From the NCBI GenBank assembly GCA_021234155.1, contig JAJEKV010000212.1, positions 62,001 through 126,000 of the forward strand: a DNA stretch of 64,000 nucleotides, written 5' to 3'. A model generated the notes under the pieces. That model made no database searches, was not told where the DNA came from, and was given only the letters and a program-made list of their open reading frames with translations. Positions 12,625 through 22,718 of this stretch are shown here, one piece after another; position 1 is the first letter of the stretch; each line of letters opens with the position of its first letter. The translations under genes were made by a program, and so were the position numbers. The DNA is from Isoetes taiwanensis. Its lineage: Eukaryota; Streptophyta; Lycopodiopsida; Isoetales; Isoetaceae.

Positions 12625-12918
12625 ATGAAGCGTTCGGCCTCAGCAGCGGACCTTCATGAAGAATCCAAGGTCTCTTCAAAGAGACGTCGGGTTGATTTCC
12701 CTGAATTCCCCTCCCTCATTGATTTCTTGCAGCAATTCTCTTCTGATTCCGATTCAGAGGATGAAGAGGAGGAAGAGGAGGAGTTGGACGATCAGGATTC
12801 ACAGGAATTCCTTACCGCTCTGCTTCAGGATTGGCTCGACCCAGAAACAGAGAATGAAATCTCTGAAGAAGAGTCGGAGGAGGAGGAGGAAGAAGAAGAT
12901 TCGAAAGAAGGTCGAGAA
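12625..12918 (+). CDS. Locus I, exon 1 first part: small acidic nuclear-type protein, interrupted by a Copia element
   Basis: The frame starts at the first ATG after a TATA box. It encodes a basic Lys/Arg motif (KRRR, about residues 19-22) that could be a nuclear localisation signal. A hydrophobic/aromatic segment (PEFPSLIDFLQQF) follows, then two long Glu/Asp runs. I do not recognise the family; low-complexity acidic tails occur in histone chaperones and other nuclear proteins, but that is only a resemblance. A Copia element inserted after codon 98. Removing it and one copy of the 5-bp target duplication lets the frame continue at 17784 without a shift, so the gene was intact just before the insertion. 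As it stands the first LTR adds Cys and then a stop codon (12922-12924). Confidence 0.65.
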
Positions 12919-13522
12919 TGTTAGAATTTGAGTAAAATATATTCTTGAATTTAACTTAAATGTCTAGCAAGATTATTCTTCTACAACTTATCTTCGCAAG
13001 CAATAAGGAAGCCAAAAGATGGTCACTAATCCCTTATGCTGCATTAATCATCATTTAAACCTTCTCAAACATTATGATGTACCAGAACAACATTATTGCG
13101 CCTGCTTCAGAATGATCAATTCACTCATCATTAATTATTTATATAAATCTGGCGGTTAAGTAGATCCGGCGTTTTAGGGGTAGATAAACTTTCTAATCCA
13201 GGCTTTTCTCATAACCAAATATCCCAGAGACGTATCACTAGAAAAATAGCCTTTGAACTATTGAAATCTAACCATGTTTCCATGCGCAATATTTCCGCGC
13301 GTATTTTATACGACGGAACCATATATGGGCGCTGAAGGGGAAATACGCGCTTAACTTTTGATTTGAAATGCATCAAACGCAGGCAGCGCCCCTTTTCAAC
13401 TTTGATGCTCTTCACTTGCATTCACTGCCACTGCTTCTCATGAATGCTTGTACGACTTATAACCTACTGCCACTGCTTCTCATAGGCTAGAGCTTGCAGA
13501 ATTATTAGATGAATTTCCATCA
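12919..13522 (-). repeat. Copia 3' LTR (element on minus strand)
   Basis: 604 bp. On the plus strand it starts TGTTAGAATTTGAG and ends TTTCCATCA. Compared with the other LTR it has about 27 extra bases near 12955-12985. It lacks one arm of a 19-bp inverted repeat present at 17684-17702. Confidence 0.93.
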
Positions 13523-13531
13523 CTCCTCCTT
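13523..13531 (-). other. Copia polypurine tract
   Basis: On the element's strand the sequence AAGGAGGAG directly precedes the 3' LTR. This is the usual position of the plus-strand primer for second-strand DNA synthesis. Confidence 0.8.
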
Positions 13532-13990
13532 CAGTTCATAAGTCTGCAAGTCTGGTACTTCTGTTATCTTTAACTTGGTCTTTAATTCCCAGAATTTGTT
13601 TGCAGGAAGAGCTTTTGTAAAAATATCTGCAATTTGTTTGTTAGTATCTATATGCATCATTTGAATTAATTTTCTTTCAGCCAATTCCCTTATGAAATGG
13701 ATACTTAGCTCTATGTGCTTGGTCCTGTCATGCTGCACAGGGTTCTTCACTATGGCTATACAACTTTGGCTATCTGTCCATATTATTGTAGGGCTTACTT
13801 GTTCACAATTTAGCTCAAGCAACAACCTTCTAAGCCAAACTATTTCTTTAGCAACAAGTGATGATGCAGCATATTCTGCTTCTGCAGAGCTCATTGCTAC
13901 TGTTGCTTGTTTCTTGTACCTCCATGTAATCACACCACCTCAATTCCTAAGAACTTTCTTAGCTCTCCCAAATCTGTCATTTGAAACCTA
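13532..13990 (-). pseudogene. Copia RNase H domain
   Basis: The frame encodes the end of Copia RNase H, with VAMSSAEAEY, then TDSQSCIAI, RTKHIEL and the closing DIFTKALP block. These are standard landmarks of the C-terminal Copia polyprotein. It is joined directly to a piece of RT that stops shortly after its catalytic motif. The stretch normally between RT and RNase H (roughly 200 residues) is therefore missing. A stop codon lies at the join near 13950. Confidence 0.9.
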
Positions 13991-14438
13991 GACTTCAGGA
14001 TGTCCTTGCATTTTTTTAGAACATTTAATGAGGTTGCCACCATAATGCAGTCATCTACATAGAGGGCTATAATGCAATATTCCTTATTCTGCTCAAATCT
14101 ATAAAGATTACCATCATTGTGAAGCTTGTTAAATCCTTATTCTTGCACAAATTGATTCATGCAAAGATACCATTCCCTTGGGAACTGTTTCAATCCATAC
14201 ACAGCTTTGTTTAGCTTCCAAATCATATTCTTGCCTTGTTCATACCCTGGAGGTTGCTTTAAGAATGCTTCCTCTTCTAGTGTTGCATTTAAAAATGCTG
14301 TTTTAACATCCATATGATGTATTTCTAATTGCATAGCATTAGCCATGGCCAATAATATTCTGATGCTTGTCAATTTGACTATAGGTGAATATGTCTCATC
14401 ATAATCTCTCCCCTTTTTCTGTGTATATCCTTGAGCTA
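13991..14438 (-). pseudogene. Copia reverse transcriptase fragment
   Basis: On the minus strand the sequence holds VAQGYTQ, YDETYSP, MDVKTAFLN and PPGYEQ, then the catalytic YVDD box (about 14056-14067). This is the fingers and palm part of Copia RT. It is frameshifted relative to the upstream gag-integrase frame near 14439 and again after position 14137. The palm ends soon after YVDD, at the deletion into RNase H. The element cannot make an active RT from this copy. Confidence 0.9.
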
Positions 14439-17156
14439 CTAATCTAGCTTTGTATTTTTTGTACCATCTGGGTTTAATTTCATTTTGAATTTGCTGCCAA
14501 TAATATTCTGCTTGCCATTTGACTTTACAAGTTCATATGTCTTAGTTTCTTCAAATGAGTTGAGTTCTTCATTCATGGCTGCTGTCCATTTATCCCTGTC
14601 AATGCTTTCTTGGACGTCTGCATAGCTCTGAGGTATTATTTCATCTTCCAAGATAGCCATAATATATTCATGCTCAATGGTCTTAGCCTCAACTCTTCTG
14701 CTCCTTCCCATTTCATTTCTACCATAAGCTTGATTACCAAGTCTAGCCTCTTCTTGTTTTGATTCATGGGTATCCTCACAAGCAGCTTTCTCCAGCTCAT
14801 TCTTTTCATCTAGTTTCTCTGATTCTTCAAATTCAAACTTAGGAATTCCTTCAGTCTTATCAGTTTGAATTTCATTCCCCTTTCTAAATTTGTGTTTATA
14901 CAATACCTGCTCATTAAATAACACATCTCTACTAATTCTTATCTCCTTAGATTCAGGTAAGTAAATTCTGTACCCCTTAGATTCTTTATCATATCCCTCT
15001 AGAAATCCTCTTTCTGCTTTGTTATCTAACTTCTTCCTTAACTCTGTTGGTACATGTACATAGGCCATACACCCAAATACCTTAAACTTTTCATAGTTCA
15101 ATTTATTTTCTGGTTCCCACAACTGTTTTGGAATATTTCCTTGCAAGCTTACTGATGGAAGCATGTTTTGTATTTCGACAGCTGTGTGTAAAGCTTCTTC
15201 CCAAAGATTGTTGGGCAGACCACTTTCCTTTAACATTGATCTAACTGCATCCAGCAAGGTCCTATTTTTCCTTTCTGAGACACCATTCTGTTGTGGCGAA
15301 TGTCTACAGGTTAATTGTCTCTTTATTCCATGTGATATGCAGAATGTTTTAAATTGATTTGAGAGGTATTCTCCTCCTCTATCTGATCTGATACATTTTA
15401 CTTTGAACCCTGTTTCTCTGTCCTTTTCTGCAACATACTGCTTGAAGGCACTTAGAGCTTGAGATTTTCTGTTTAGACAGTATGTGTTGCACATTATGCT
15501 GTAATCATCTGTGAAGGTTATGAAATATCTCTTATTGGTCCTACTTCTGACATTTAAAGGACCACATAAATCTGAATGTATCAGCTCAAGTTTCTGTTGA
15601 GCTCTACTTTTCCTTTTATGGAATGGCAATCGATTTAGCTTTCCCAAAGCACATCCTTCACAAATCAAGTCAAGTTTATTTGCATTTTCACATTTTGTGT
15701 GCCCTTGCTTATGTAGAGATTCCAGTTTTTTATAATTGGTGTGTGCAAGTCTATTATGACAAACTTCTAAACCAACTTCTTGAACTGCATTAATAGAATC
15801 ATGTGCAACTACATTATCCAGCCCATACAAGTTTCCCACACGTTTTCCATAAAATTTGATTTCATTATTCATCAAGATATTACACTGATCAACATCAAAT
15901 ATTACTATGTATCCCAGATCACACAACTGACTAACTGATATTAAGTTCTTGATAATGCCAGGTACACATAAAACATTCTGAATATTTACAATGTTTCCAG
16001 CTAAATCAGTTAGCTGTAATAAGCCTCTTCCTTGAACATCTTGCAAAGCTCCATTCCCAACATGAATCCTTCTTGACTTTGCATTTGTTATATTTTTCAG
16101 AAGATCAAGAGTTTGCACTATTGACATATTTTCATTAATAACTGCAAATTCATGAGGTACCTCATCATCATCTTCTTCAATGGCCTTGTCCTTATCTTCT
16201 TGTTCTCTTGTCACATAGGCTCTTTCATGACCACGTCCTCTACCTCCTCTTCCAGATTTGGCACCACCTCTGCCTCTTGCAGGTCTGCCATAATTTTTAG
16301 GTGTAGGGCATTTGGAAGCAACATGCCCTCTGCCACCACATGTATAGCAATTGAACTCTTTTTTGAGTTTTGGACATTCATTCTTATAATGACCTGTCTC
16401 ATGACAATTGTAGCATACCACTTTATCTTTTCTCTTAGCCAAAAGCATTTCTGGAGTTTCTTCAGTTTGAGTTTGCCTTAATATCTTTTTCTGCTCCCAT
16501 TCAGTTCTTAATATGTTTTCTGCCTCTTCTCTTGACTTACATGAGTTCCTAATAAATAGTGCCAAGGTCTCATTTTCCCCAATAGCCCTGGATATTTGTA
16601 GGATCTGACTTCTATCAGAAATGACAACCCCAGCCCCATTTAAGTCAGCTATCAGATTATCGAACTTATTGGAAAATTCAGTTATATCCTCTTCTTCCTT
16701 GAGCTTTAACCCCCTTAATTCATTTTCAAGAAGGTCAATTTGAGATGAAGTCTTCTCCTCATAATGTTTGAGCAAGAACTTCCACGTTTCTCTAGGACTT
16801 AAAGATCTCAATTTCAAGCGTATAGTGGGACTCACCTTACAAGTGATTATACCTTGAGCTTCTCTTGTCTTAGCCAGCAAAGACTTACCTCCAGCTCCAG
16901 ATGCTCCAGCACCTGTTCCTGTATCTCCTGAAGCTGCAGTCCCTGTTGCAGACTGCCATGTAGCTCCAACAACTGAGCTTGATGAAGCTGTTCTTGTAAG
17001 TACACCTGCACCTACAGTACCTGCTGGGTCTACCAGCTCCCAAAGGTCCTCCACTTCTAAAATGTGTGTTATAGCATCTTTCCAAACTTGGAAATCTGGA
17101 CCTCCTTTATAAACATCAACAGTGTTTAATAATGATGCTCCAAACCTGCTAGACAT
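14439..17156 (-). pseudogene. Copia gag-integrase polyprotein, protease motif missing
   Basis: The likely start is the ATG at 17154-17156, just inside the primer-binding site; the open frame itself extends back into the LTR. In order it encodes the gag domain, two CCHC zinc knuckles (CYNCHETGHYKNEC and CYTCGGRGHVASKC), and then a region where a WxLDSGA-type aspartic protease site would be expected. No such site is visible: the text goes to a short VGNGAL segment instead. The integrase follows, with its HHCC zinc-binding part, the HSDLCGPL motif with the first catalytic Asp, RSDRGGEY with the second, and the HSPQQNGVSERKNR block. After the RT-entry sequence the frame hits a stop near 14440. 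Confidence 0.9.
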
Positions 17157-17164
17157 GTTAACAA

Positions 17165-17176
17165 GCTCTGATACCA
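17165..17176 (-). other. Copia primer-binding site (initiator tRNA-Met)
   Basis: The minus strand reads TGGTATCAGAGC, one base inside the 5' LTR. This matches the 3' end complement of plant initiator tRNA-Met, the usual primer for plant Copia elements. Confidence 0.93.
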
Positions 17177-17177
17177 C

Positions 17178-17778
17178 TGTTAGAATTTGAGTAAAATATA
17201 TTCTTGAATTCATTCTACAACTTATCTTCGCAAGCAATAAGGAAGCCAAAAGATGGTCATAATCCCTTATGCTGCATTAATCATCATTAAACCTTCTCAA
17301 ACATAATGATGTACCAGAACAACATTATTGCGCCTGCTTCAGAATGATCAATTCACTCATCATTAATTATATATATAAATCTGGCGGTTAAGTAGATCCG
17401 GCGGTTTAGGGGTAGATAAACTTTCTAATCCAGGCTTTTCTCATAACCAAATATCCCAGAGACGTATCACTAGAAAAATAGCCTTTGAACTATTGAAACC
17501 TAACCATGTTTCCATGCGCAATATTTCCGCGCGTATTTTATACGACGGAACCGTATATGGGCACTGAAGGGGAAATACGCGCTTAACTTTTGATTTGAAA
17601 TGCATCAAACGCAGGCAGCGCCCCTTTTCAACTTTGATGCTCGTCACTTGCATTCACTGCCACTGCTTCTCATGAATGCTTACAAGCAGTGGCAGTAGGT
17701 TACAAGTACGACTTATAACCTACTGCCACTGCTTCTTATAGGCTAGAGCTTGCAGAATTATTAGATGAATTTCCATCA
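17178..17778 (-). repeat. Copia 5' LTR (element on minus strand)
   Basis: 601 bp, paired with 12919-13522. It carries a perfect 19-bp inverted repeat (17684-17702 and 17716-17734) with a 13-nt loop. The other LTR keeps only the second arm. Confidence 0.93.
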
Positions 17779-17783
17779 GAGAA

Positions 17784-17914
17784 TTCGACCAATTTTTGGA
17801 ATGGCTGCGCTCGGAATCAGGTTTGCATGTCTGCCTTTCTTTTTGCACCTTTCTTTCTTCTTCCTTTTTTAACATCTTTCTTTCTTCTTTCTTGCAGACA
17901 TGGAAGAAGAGTGA
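17784..17914 (+). CDS. Locus I, remainder of exon 1, intron and last exon
   Basis: After the Copia element and its target duplication the interrupted frame resumes at 17784 with FDQFLEWLRSES and reaches a GT donor at 17821. A pyrimidine-rich intron follows, ending TTGCAG at 17897. The second exon (from 17898) adds DMEEE and then a TGA stop at 17912-17914. The pre-insertion protein would be about 115 residues. Phase is consistent across the insertion and the intron, which supports this as a real gene before the insertion. Confidence 0.6.
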
Positions 17915-18215
17915 TGCAGATCCCGGGCGGCCCTGTTTTTTTTTCTGTTTCTTACAGAAGTTTCAGTCACGCCTCCGAGCATTTTTTTCTGTAATATTGT
18001 GAAAAGCCTTCGGGCATCTGCTTACAAGCCTTCGGGCATCTTGTACATGTATCAATTTTTGAATGAAATCAAACAGTTTTCTCCAAGCATTTTTGTATCC
18101 CTTCGGGCATCTGTACATAAAATTTTTTGAATAAAATCAAACTGTTTTCTCCAAGCATTTTTGTATCTCAAATATTTTGTCTCTGCATTTGTCTCAATAA
18201 AGTCTGGGGAACACT
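17915..18215 (+). other. Probable 3' UTR of locus I, with internal repeats
   Basis: The phrase CCTTCGGGCATCT occurs three times (about 18007, 18029, 18099). A 45-bp phrase containing GAAATCAAAC and TTTTCTCCAAGCATTTTTG occurs twice (about 18060 and 18129). AATAAA at 18196-18201 is a plausible poly(A) signal. Confidence 0.5.
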
Positions 18216-18408
18216 AGAAATCAACCATATGAGATCTCTGATTCAACCATAGGAAATTTTTCGATACGACCTAAAAAAAATCCCCAACACTACAAATTAT
18301 TTTTACTTTAGCCTTGATAATTTAGACTTTAAAATCATTTTTAATTTAGCCTATATAAAATTTCTAAATTCTGTTTTTTCGAATGCAGTAAATGGAATAA
18401 AATGCCGT
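18216..18408. other. AT-rich spacer between loci I and II
   Basis: No gene or repeat recognised. Homology to the locus I promoter begins just after this, at about 18409. Confidence 0.4.
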
Positions 18409-18575
18409 GAGAATTTATTGCATGAAATGCAATATTCTCCATATATACCATATACATGTTATGTCTGGCGGAAAGACCGTACGCCAGGCGTGTTAATTCA
18501 AGCAATCAATTATTCACGCTTATTTATTTCTAATTATGCTTATATAAATCCATTTCATGCTCTCAAAGTTCCTAC
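18409..18575 (+). promoter_or_regulatory. Promoter of locus II, a copy of the locus I promoter
   Basis: The same ordered blocks are present as at 12455-12600: GTGAGAATTTATT, TCTGGCGG, the palindrome ACGCCAGGCGT (18481-18491), ATTATTCACGCT, and the TATA box TATATAAAT (18541-18549). The copies have diverged by small indels but keep the spacing between palindrome and TATA box to within a few bases. Confidence 0.6.
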
Positions 18576-18891
18576 ATATTCTTCCTTTCTTCATACGATT
18601 TGCCAGTTGTGCTTCTGATGTGTTTTGATCCGCCCTCCTAAAATCTTGGTGAGCAGATTTCTTTTCAGCAATGTTAGATGCTTCTTTGGTTTCGGCAATT
18701 CCTAACTTACTAAAAGACTCTGCCTTTTATTCTGTAGCATCTGTAGCAGAGGACATCGGTAGCAGAGGACATCGGAGGCTCAGAATTAAAACCAAAAGCA
18801 GAGAACTTCGGTCTTCGAATCCAAAAGCCTCGGAATTAAAACCAAAAGCAAAGTGCTCCGTTCTTCGAATCCAAAAGCCTCAGAATTCAAG
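18576..18891 (+). other. Probable 5' untranslated exon of locus II, with tandem repeats
   Basis: This stretch lies between the TATA box and a good GT donor at 18892 (AAG/GTTAGT). An open frame from 18671 spans it, but splicing to the next exon would put it out of phase with the main frame, so it is more likely untranslated. TAGCAGAGGACATCGG occurs twice in tandem (about 18743-18775). A unit of about 50 bp containing CCAAAAGCCTC(G/A)GAATT repeats between 18785 and 18890. Confidence 0.4.
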
Positions 18892-19148
18892 GTTAGTTTT
18901 GATTTAGTTTTAAGCTGCATGTCAATGGCAGGTTTAATCCAAGAAGACAAGCTTATGCATTTGCTCGAGGCAGAGGAAGCAGATGATGTTTATGAAAACT
19001 AGAATAGTTTTTTATAAACTTCATCTGCTTCTTTTTGTTTCCAGTAAATTCTTGAGTTTCTCTTCCTGAATTAATCATGATGTTGCATGCAAGTTTCTAT
19101 TATGAATAGTAGAAAGCATTAGAAAAATCTCAAACATAATATTTGAAA

Positions 19149-19455
19149 CACGCTAAGCGTGTTCCAATACACGCTAAGCGTGTTCCAAATACATGCTAAC
19201 CTTAGCCTTGAATATGTATACATGCTCGGCGTGCATTCAGCAGAGAGAGGAACAAAAAAAATGTACAGATAAATAAGTGAATAGATAAAGGCCAGGCAAT
19301 TATTTACACGCTTATCTATTTACTTATCTACATGTACAGGTTTTTTTTTTCTCTCTCTCTCTGTTGAATGCACGCCGAGCGTGTATAGTTTGTCGGGCGT
19401 GTCTCTTAGTTTCTAAGTTTATAAATAAATAAATAAATATAACACGCCAGGCATG
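19149..19455 (+). repeat. Palindrome cluster in the locus II intron
   Basis: The intron (18892-19488) holds CACGCTAAGCGTG twice (19149-19161 and 19170-19182), CATGCTCGGCGTG (19221-19233), CACGCCGAGCGTG (19371-19383) and CACGCCAGGCATG (19443-19455). A half-site GTCGGGCGTG lies near 19392. All fit the 13-bp dyad seen across this region. Two of them form the ends of a long foldback at 19217-19387. Confidence 0.85.
19217..19387. repeat. 171-nt foldback with arms of about 70 nt
   Basis: The left arm (19217-19283) and right arm (19301-19387) are inverted copies. Both contain TGCATTCA, CAGAGAGA, an A or T run, TGTACA, and AAATAGATAA or its near match. The loop is about 17 nt. The outer ends are the CATGCTCGGCGTG and CACGCCGAGCGTG palindromes. 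It may be a hairpin MITE or a transcribed hairpin, since it lies in an intron. Confidence 0.8.
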
Positions 19456-19488
19456 AATACTGATAATCCTCTAACTTCCTATTGATAG

Positions 19489-20077
19489 ATGCCAAGTTAC
19501 ATTAATCACCCAGTTGGTGACGAAGATGCAATAGTGGGTTACGTCCATTTGGGGCAGCAATCACACAGCCCGGCTCCAGTTGCGGCTCCAAGCTCCAGTC
19601 CGGTTGAACCGCATCCCAGCACCAGTCCGGTTGGAGCCCCAGTTGCACAAATCTTGCAACCCCTGCAGTACATGGATCAAGTGATGATGATGAATGCAGA
19701 GCGCAGGGCCATTTTGCTCTGAGGCCCTTGCAATCACATGGAGGCTGGCCGTATTAGCTGACCACTTCGATCATGCTGTACATGCATTGATCGAGAGCGA
19801 ATCTCGCAACCGTCAGCTCGAGATTCAAAATGAGGAGTTTCGTTTCTTAGTGGCCAGCCTCTATGCCCGGATGCCTCAACACGAACCACTACCGCAGGCG
19901 GCATACAATGCAATGCCTCAACCAATGGAACATGACCAGGAGGTGGAGCAGGAGGAGGAGCAAGAGGTGGAGGTGGAGCAGGCGGGGGAGGTGGAGCTGG
20001 AGCCTGGGGTTTTACCTGAAGAATTCACTATGCCCTGGAATGGAAATGGGAGTATCGATAGCCAAGCTACTCAGTAG
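19489..20077 (+). pseudogene. Locus II: proline-rich, coiled-coil, acidic protein with one frame break
   Basis: The frame opens at ATG 19489, exactly at an AG acceptor. The first part (19489-19722) is rich in Ser, Pro and Ala with SSPVEPHPSTSPV. After LQYMDQVMMMNAERRAILL the frame must shift by one base, near 19710-19720. It then continues as a helical segment (EALAITWRLAVLADHFDHAV, then an ESESRNRQLEIQNEEF coiled-coil-like stretch). A Gln/Pro linker and a run of alternating Glu/Val acidic residues follow, with a stop at 20075-20077. I do not recognise the family. The frame break could be mutation or sequence error. Confidence 0.5.
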
Positions 20078-20228
20078 ACTGGGCTTGAAATAGTAGATTG
20101 TGCTTGAAACAGTCTGGGATTTTGTCTGTCTGGTTTATCCAGATTATATATAATTGTAAACTTTTGCCAATTAATACAACAAATTTTGTCTACTTCTATA
20201 TTTCTACAATGTAATACATGTTACGTAC

Positions 20229-20472
20229 CTTTTTTAAGCGGCTTCTTGGCCATGCAACAAATGTTCCAACACTTTCTCCAACCGTATCCCCACCAGGGTG
20301 TCTGCGAGGTAAAGCTTCATCCATAGCGCAGCAGTTAATCATTGTAACTCGGACATACTTATCCTCGAGCGGAATTCCATGACAGTTTGCAATCGGATCG
20401 ATGGAGTCGATCTTGCATATTCCTACTTTCCTTTTCTGATTTGTAGTTAACATGAAACATTCATCTTCGACA
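20229..20472 (-). CDS. Minus-strand exon with a DUF8039-like segment, CACTA-transposon associated (partial)
   Basis: Read on the minus strand, the exon begins after a TGCAG acceptor (20473-20474) and ends at a GTACGT donor. It encodes about 81 residues with VGICKIDSIDP, CHGIPLEDKYVRV, LPRRHPGGDTVGE and SVGTFVAWPRS. The pattern HG.PL....V.V...LP.......G..VG..VAWP resembles the DUF8039 domain found next to plant CACTA/En-Spm transposase genes and some host proteins. It may be a remnant of such an element or one exon of a host gene. I could not find its neighbouring exons. Confidence 0.4.
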
Positions 20473-20952
20473 CTGCAGACAATTGCCTATTCAGACACCT
20501 ACTATTGGAAATTAATGTTCAAGCTATAGGAATGAGATGAGTACCAGAATTTTGTAGCCAGTCTTGAGAAGCTGATTCGAGTTCTCGAAATCACAGGCGC
20601 TATGGAAACTCAGGCGGTCGGGAAAAAATCGAGTTAGAAGAAAGCTTAGGTTAACTATGTTTAGGCGGGATAAATGTAATCAATGAAAGAACACGGTAGA
20701 TTGGTTTTTAAGAACTCAATGAAAGAAGTCGACGGACGGGTTCTTTTTTTTTTTTAAAGTGAATCTTTGTCATTATTATTTTTATGTGTCAAGAATATTT
20801 CAAAACTGCATATTGTGTTTTCTTGAAATTCAAATTTCTCTCGTGCAGGTAGAAAAAGCTATTTCTCGTACAGGTATAAAAAGCTATTTCTTCGAGCAGC
20901 TCGAGCGCTTATCCGAGCGACCTTGCGACTCTATTACTAGGTGACTCCGGAG
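20473..20952. other. Spacer upstream of locus III
   Basis: No further exon is convincing. A 13-nt T run lies near 20744, and the phrase TCTCGT(G/A)CAGGTA(G/T)AAAAAGCTATTTCT is repeated at about 20840 and 20865. Locus III starts just downstream. Confidence 0.4.
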
Positions 20953-21436
20953 ATGTCTTCTAAAACCAGAGGTGGTCGAGGCGGACGGGGCCGAGGAAGC
21001 TGTGGCAGAGGAAACTCAAAACCCGGCTCTTCTCAAGTTTCAGAGGACGTTGATCAGACCCCTATTCAAGGTATTTAATTTGCCACAGAATACGCAGTGT
21101 GTGGAGAGTATTATGCATTGCATAAATTTAAGTTATTTCCTTGCCTTCAGTTAATATGCTTTGCATGAATTTGAGTTAATATTATGCTTTGCATGAATTT
21201 AAATTATTACCTTCAGTTAATGCTCTGATTGTCTGTTTTTTAGAACATAATTTTGCTCTGTTTTTATAGAATATAGTTCTTAGTAGTTTTTAACAGAGGG
21301 GTACACACCTGTTTAGAGTTGGAGGTTTGACAGTTAGAGATAGCAGTGTTCAATGAGGTTAAATAGTGTGAAATATGGATTCATAAAGGGTACGTAGCTT
21401 AAAATGTGGATGCATACTAATTTAGCTTCAAATTCA

Positions 21437-21520
21437 CGCATAGCATGGTACCCAGTAAGAGCTACGAACACGCCAAGCGTGAATTATACTAATTTAGGTT
21501 TAAATTCACGCCAGGCGTGA
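21437..21520 (+). repeat. Palindromes in locus III intron 1
   Basis: CACGCCAAGCGTG lies at 21471-21483 and TCACGCCAGGCGTGA at 21506-21520, with a weaker variant CACGCATAGCATG at 21437-21449. All lie inside the intron 21071-21569 and near its acceptor end. Confidence 0.85.
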
Positions 21521-22718
21521 TCTCTTGTTCTGGAAAATACTATAAAAAAATGTTCATCTTCTTTTGCAGTGCCCAAGAGGAAGAAAACCCCTAATAATTC
21601 GGGGTCTATTCCTGGTAAGAAACCAAGGGTAGACGATCCAGATGCAGTACCATATGATCTCACATTAGATGATGAAGGGCCGATTCTTATAGCAACCACT
21701 GACCCTGCGTGCCCTGAAGAGGAAATGGACGAGGGTGCCGAGTGGTACGTTGACCTTGCCAAGACAAATGGCAAGCTCGACTAAACTCTCTTCTCGAGGA
21801 AAAAGGAAGCAGACAAGATGACCAAACAAGGGATCCTAATCTCTTGTGAGGAAGAGGACGACACCAACTGCAAATTGCTCTTGGAGATTACACATAAGCA
21901 GAAGAAAGATCTGCTCAGACTTACTCACTGTAGAGCTACTGCATACAAGGAATCAAGGATACGTTCACGAGGACAGATGTGAATGGTAAGACATGTTTTA
22001 ACTATGGCTGGCCCACCAATGTAGCAGTTACGCCAATATCTATTTGCCAAGGGGTTACAGCTGTGCGTAGAGGCATGTTCAATAAACTGACACCAAGTCA
22101 CTATTTGCAGCAAGCTAGGGAATTAGCTGACTTGAAAGCTTCTAGGAGGGTCCTAAATCTAGGGAAGGATGTTCTTCCTGCAGTTGTCGAAGGTATGGAG
22201 GCTTCTGTTTTTTAGAATGAACAGGACAGGGTGGCACAACTAGAGGCCATGAACAAGCTGAATAAGTACTCTGACCATTATCCATTGGGTCTTAAGGAAA
22301 CTTTTCAGATCTATGTGAAGTCCCTCATCCATTCACCAAGCTCCATTTATGTTAGCAGAAGATATGATCCAGCACATGCCATGGAGATTGTTCAGAGCAT
22401 GATTAGTAATCTAGGTCAAATGCCTATGCCAGCGGATGTGTTACCTTGGGATATGGTCTCGAACAAGCCTGCTGTGTGGACGAACTTCTAGGAGTTAATG
22501 TTAAATGATAACATTAAATTCGTCATCATCGACGGGCAGCATTCTGTTGAGGCACAAAAGGCCCTCATCAGGCAGGCAGAACAAAAAGGCCAAAGCGTGT
22601 TCTACAATCACTATGCGTATAGGAGGTGTCGTCTCTTGGATGCCAATACTTCACCTGCAGATTTGGCTGAGATTAGTGCAACTTTGAATGAAATGGAGAA
22701 GACATTTCTATACAAAAG

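Larger units (their letters stand above)
12919..17778 (-). mobile_element. Ty1/Copia LTR retrotransposon inserted in locus I
   Basis: The element is 4,860 bp with two LTRs (12919-13522 and 17178-17778) that begin TG and end CA on either strand. It is flanked by the 5-bp target duplication GAGAA (12914-12918 and 17779-17783). The minus strand carries, in order, an initiator tRNA-Met primer-binding site, gag with two zinc knuckles, integrase, reverse transcriptase, RNase H and a polypurine tract. The integrase-before-RT order identifies Copia. Coding capacity is broken: the protease motif is absent, RT has a frameshift, and RT's C-terminal part is deleted. By eye the LTRs differ at about 8-9 substitutions plus several indels, so insertion is fairly recent but not brand new. 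Confidence 0.95.
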
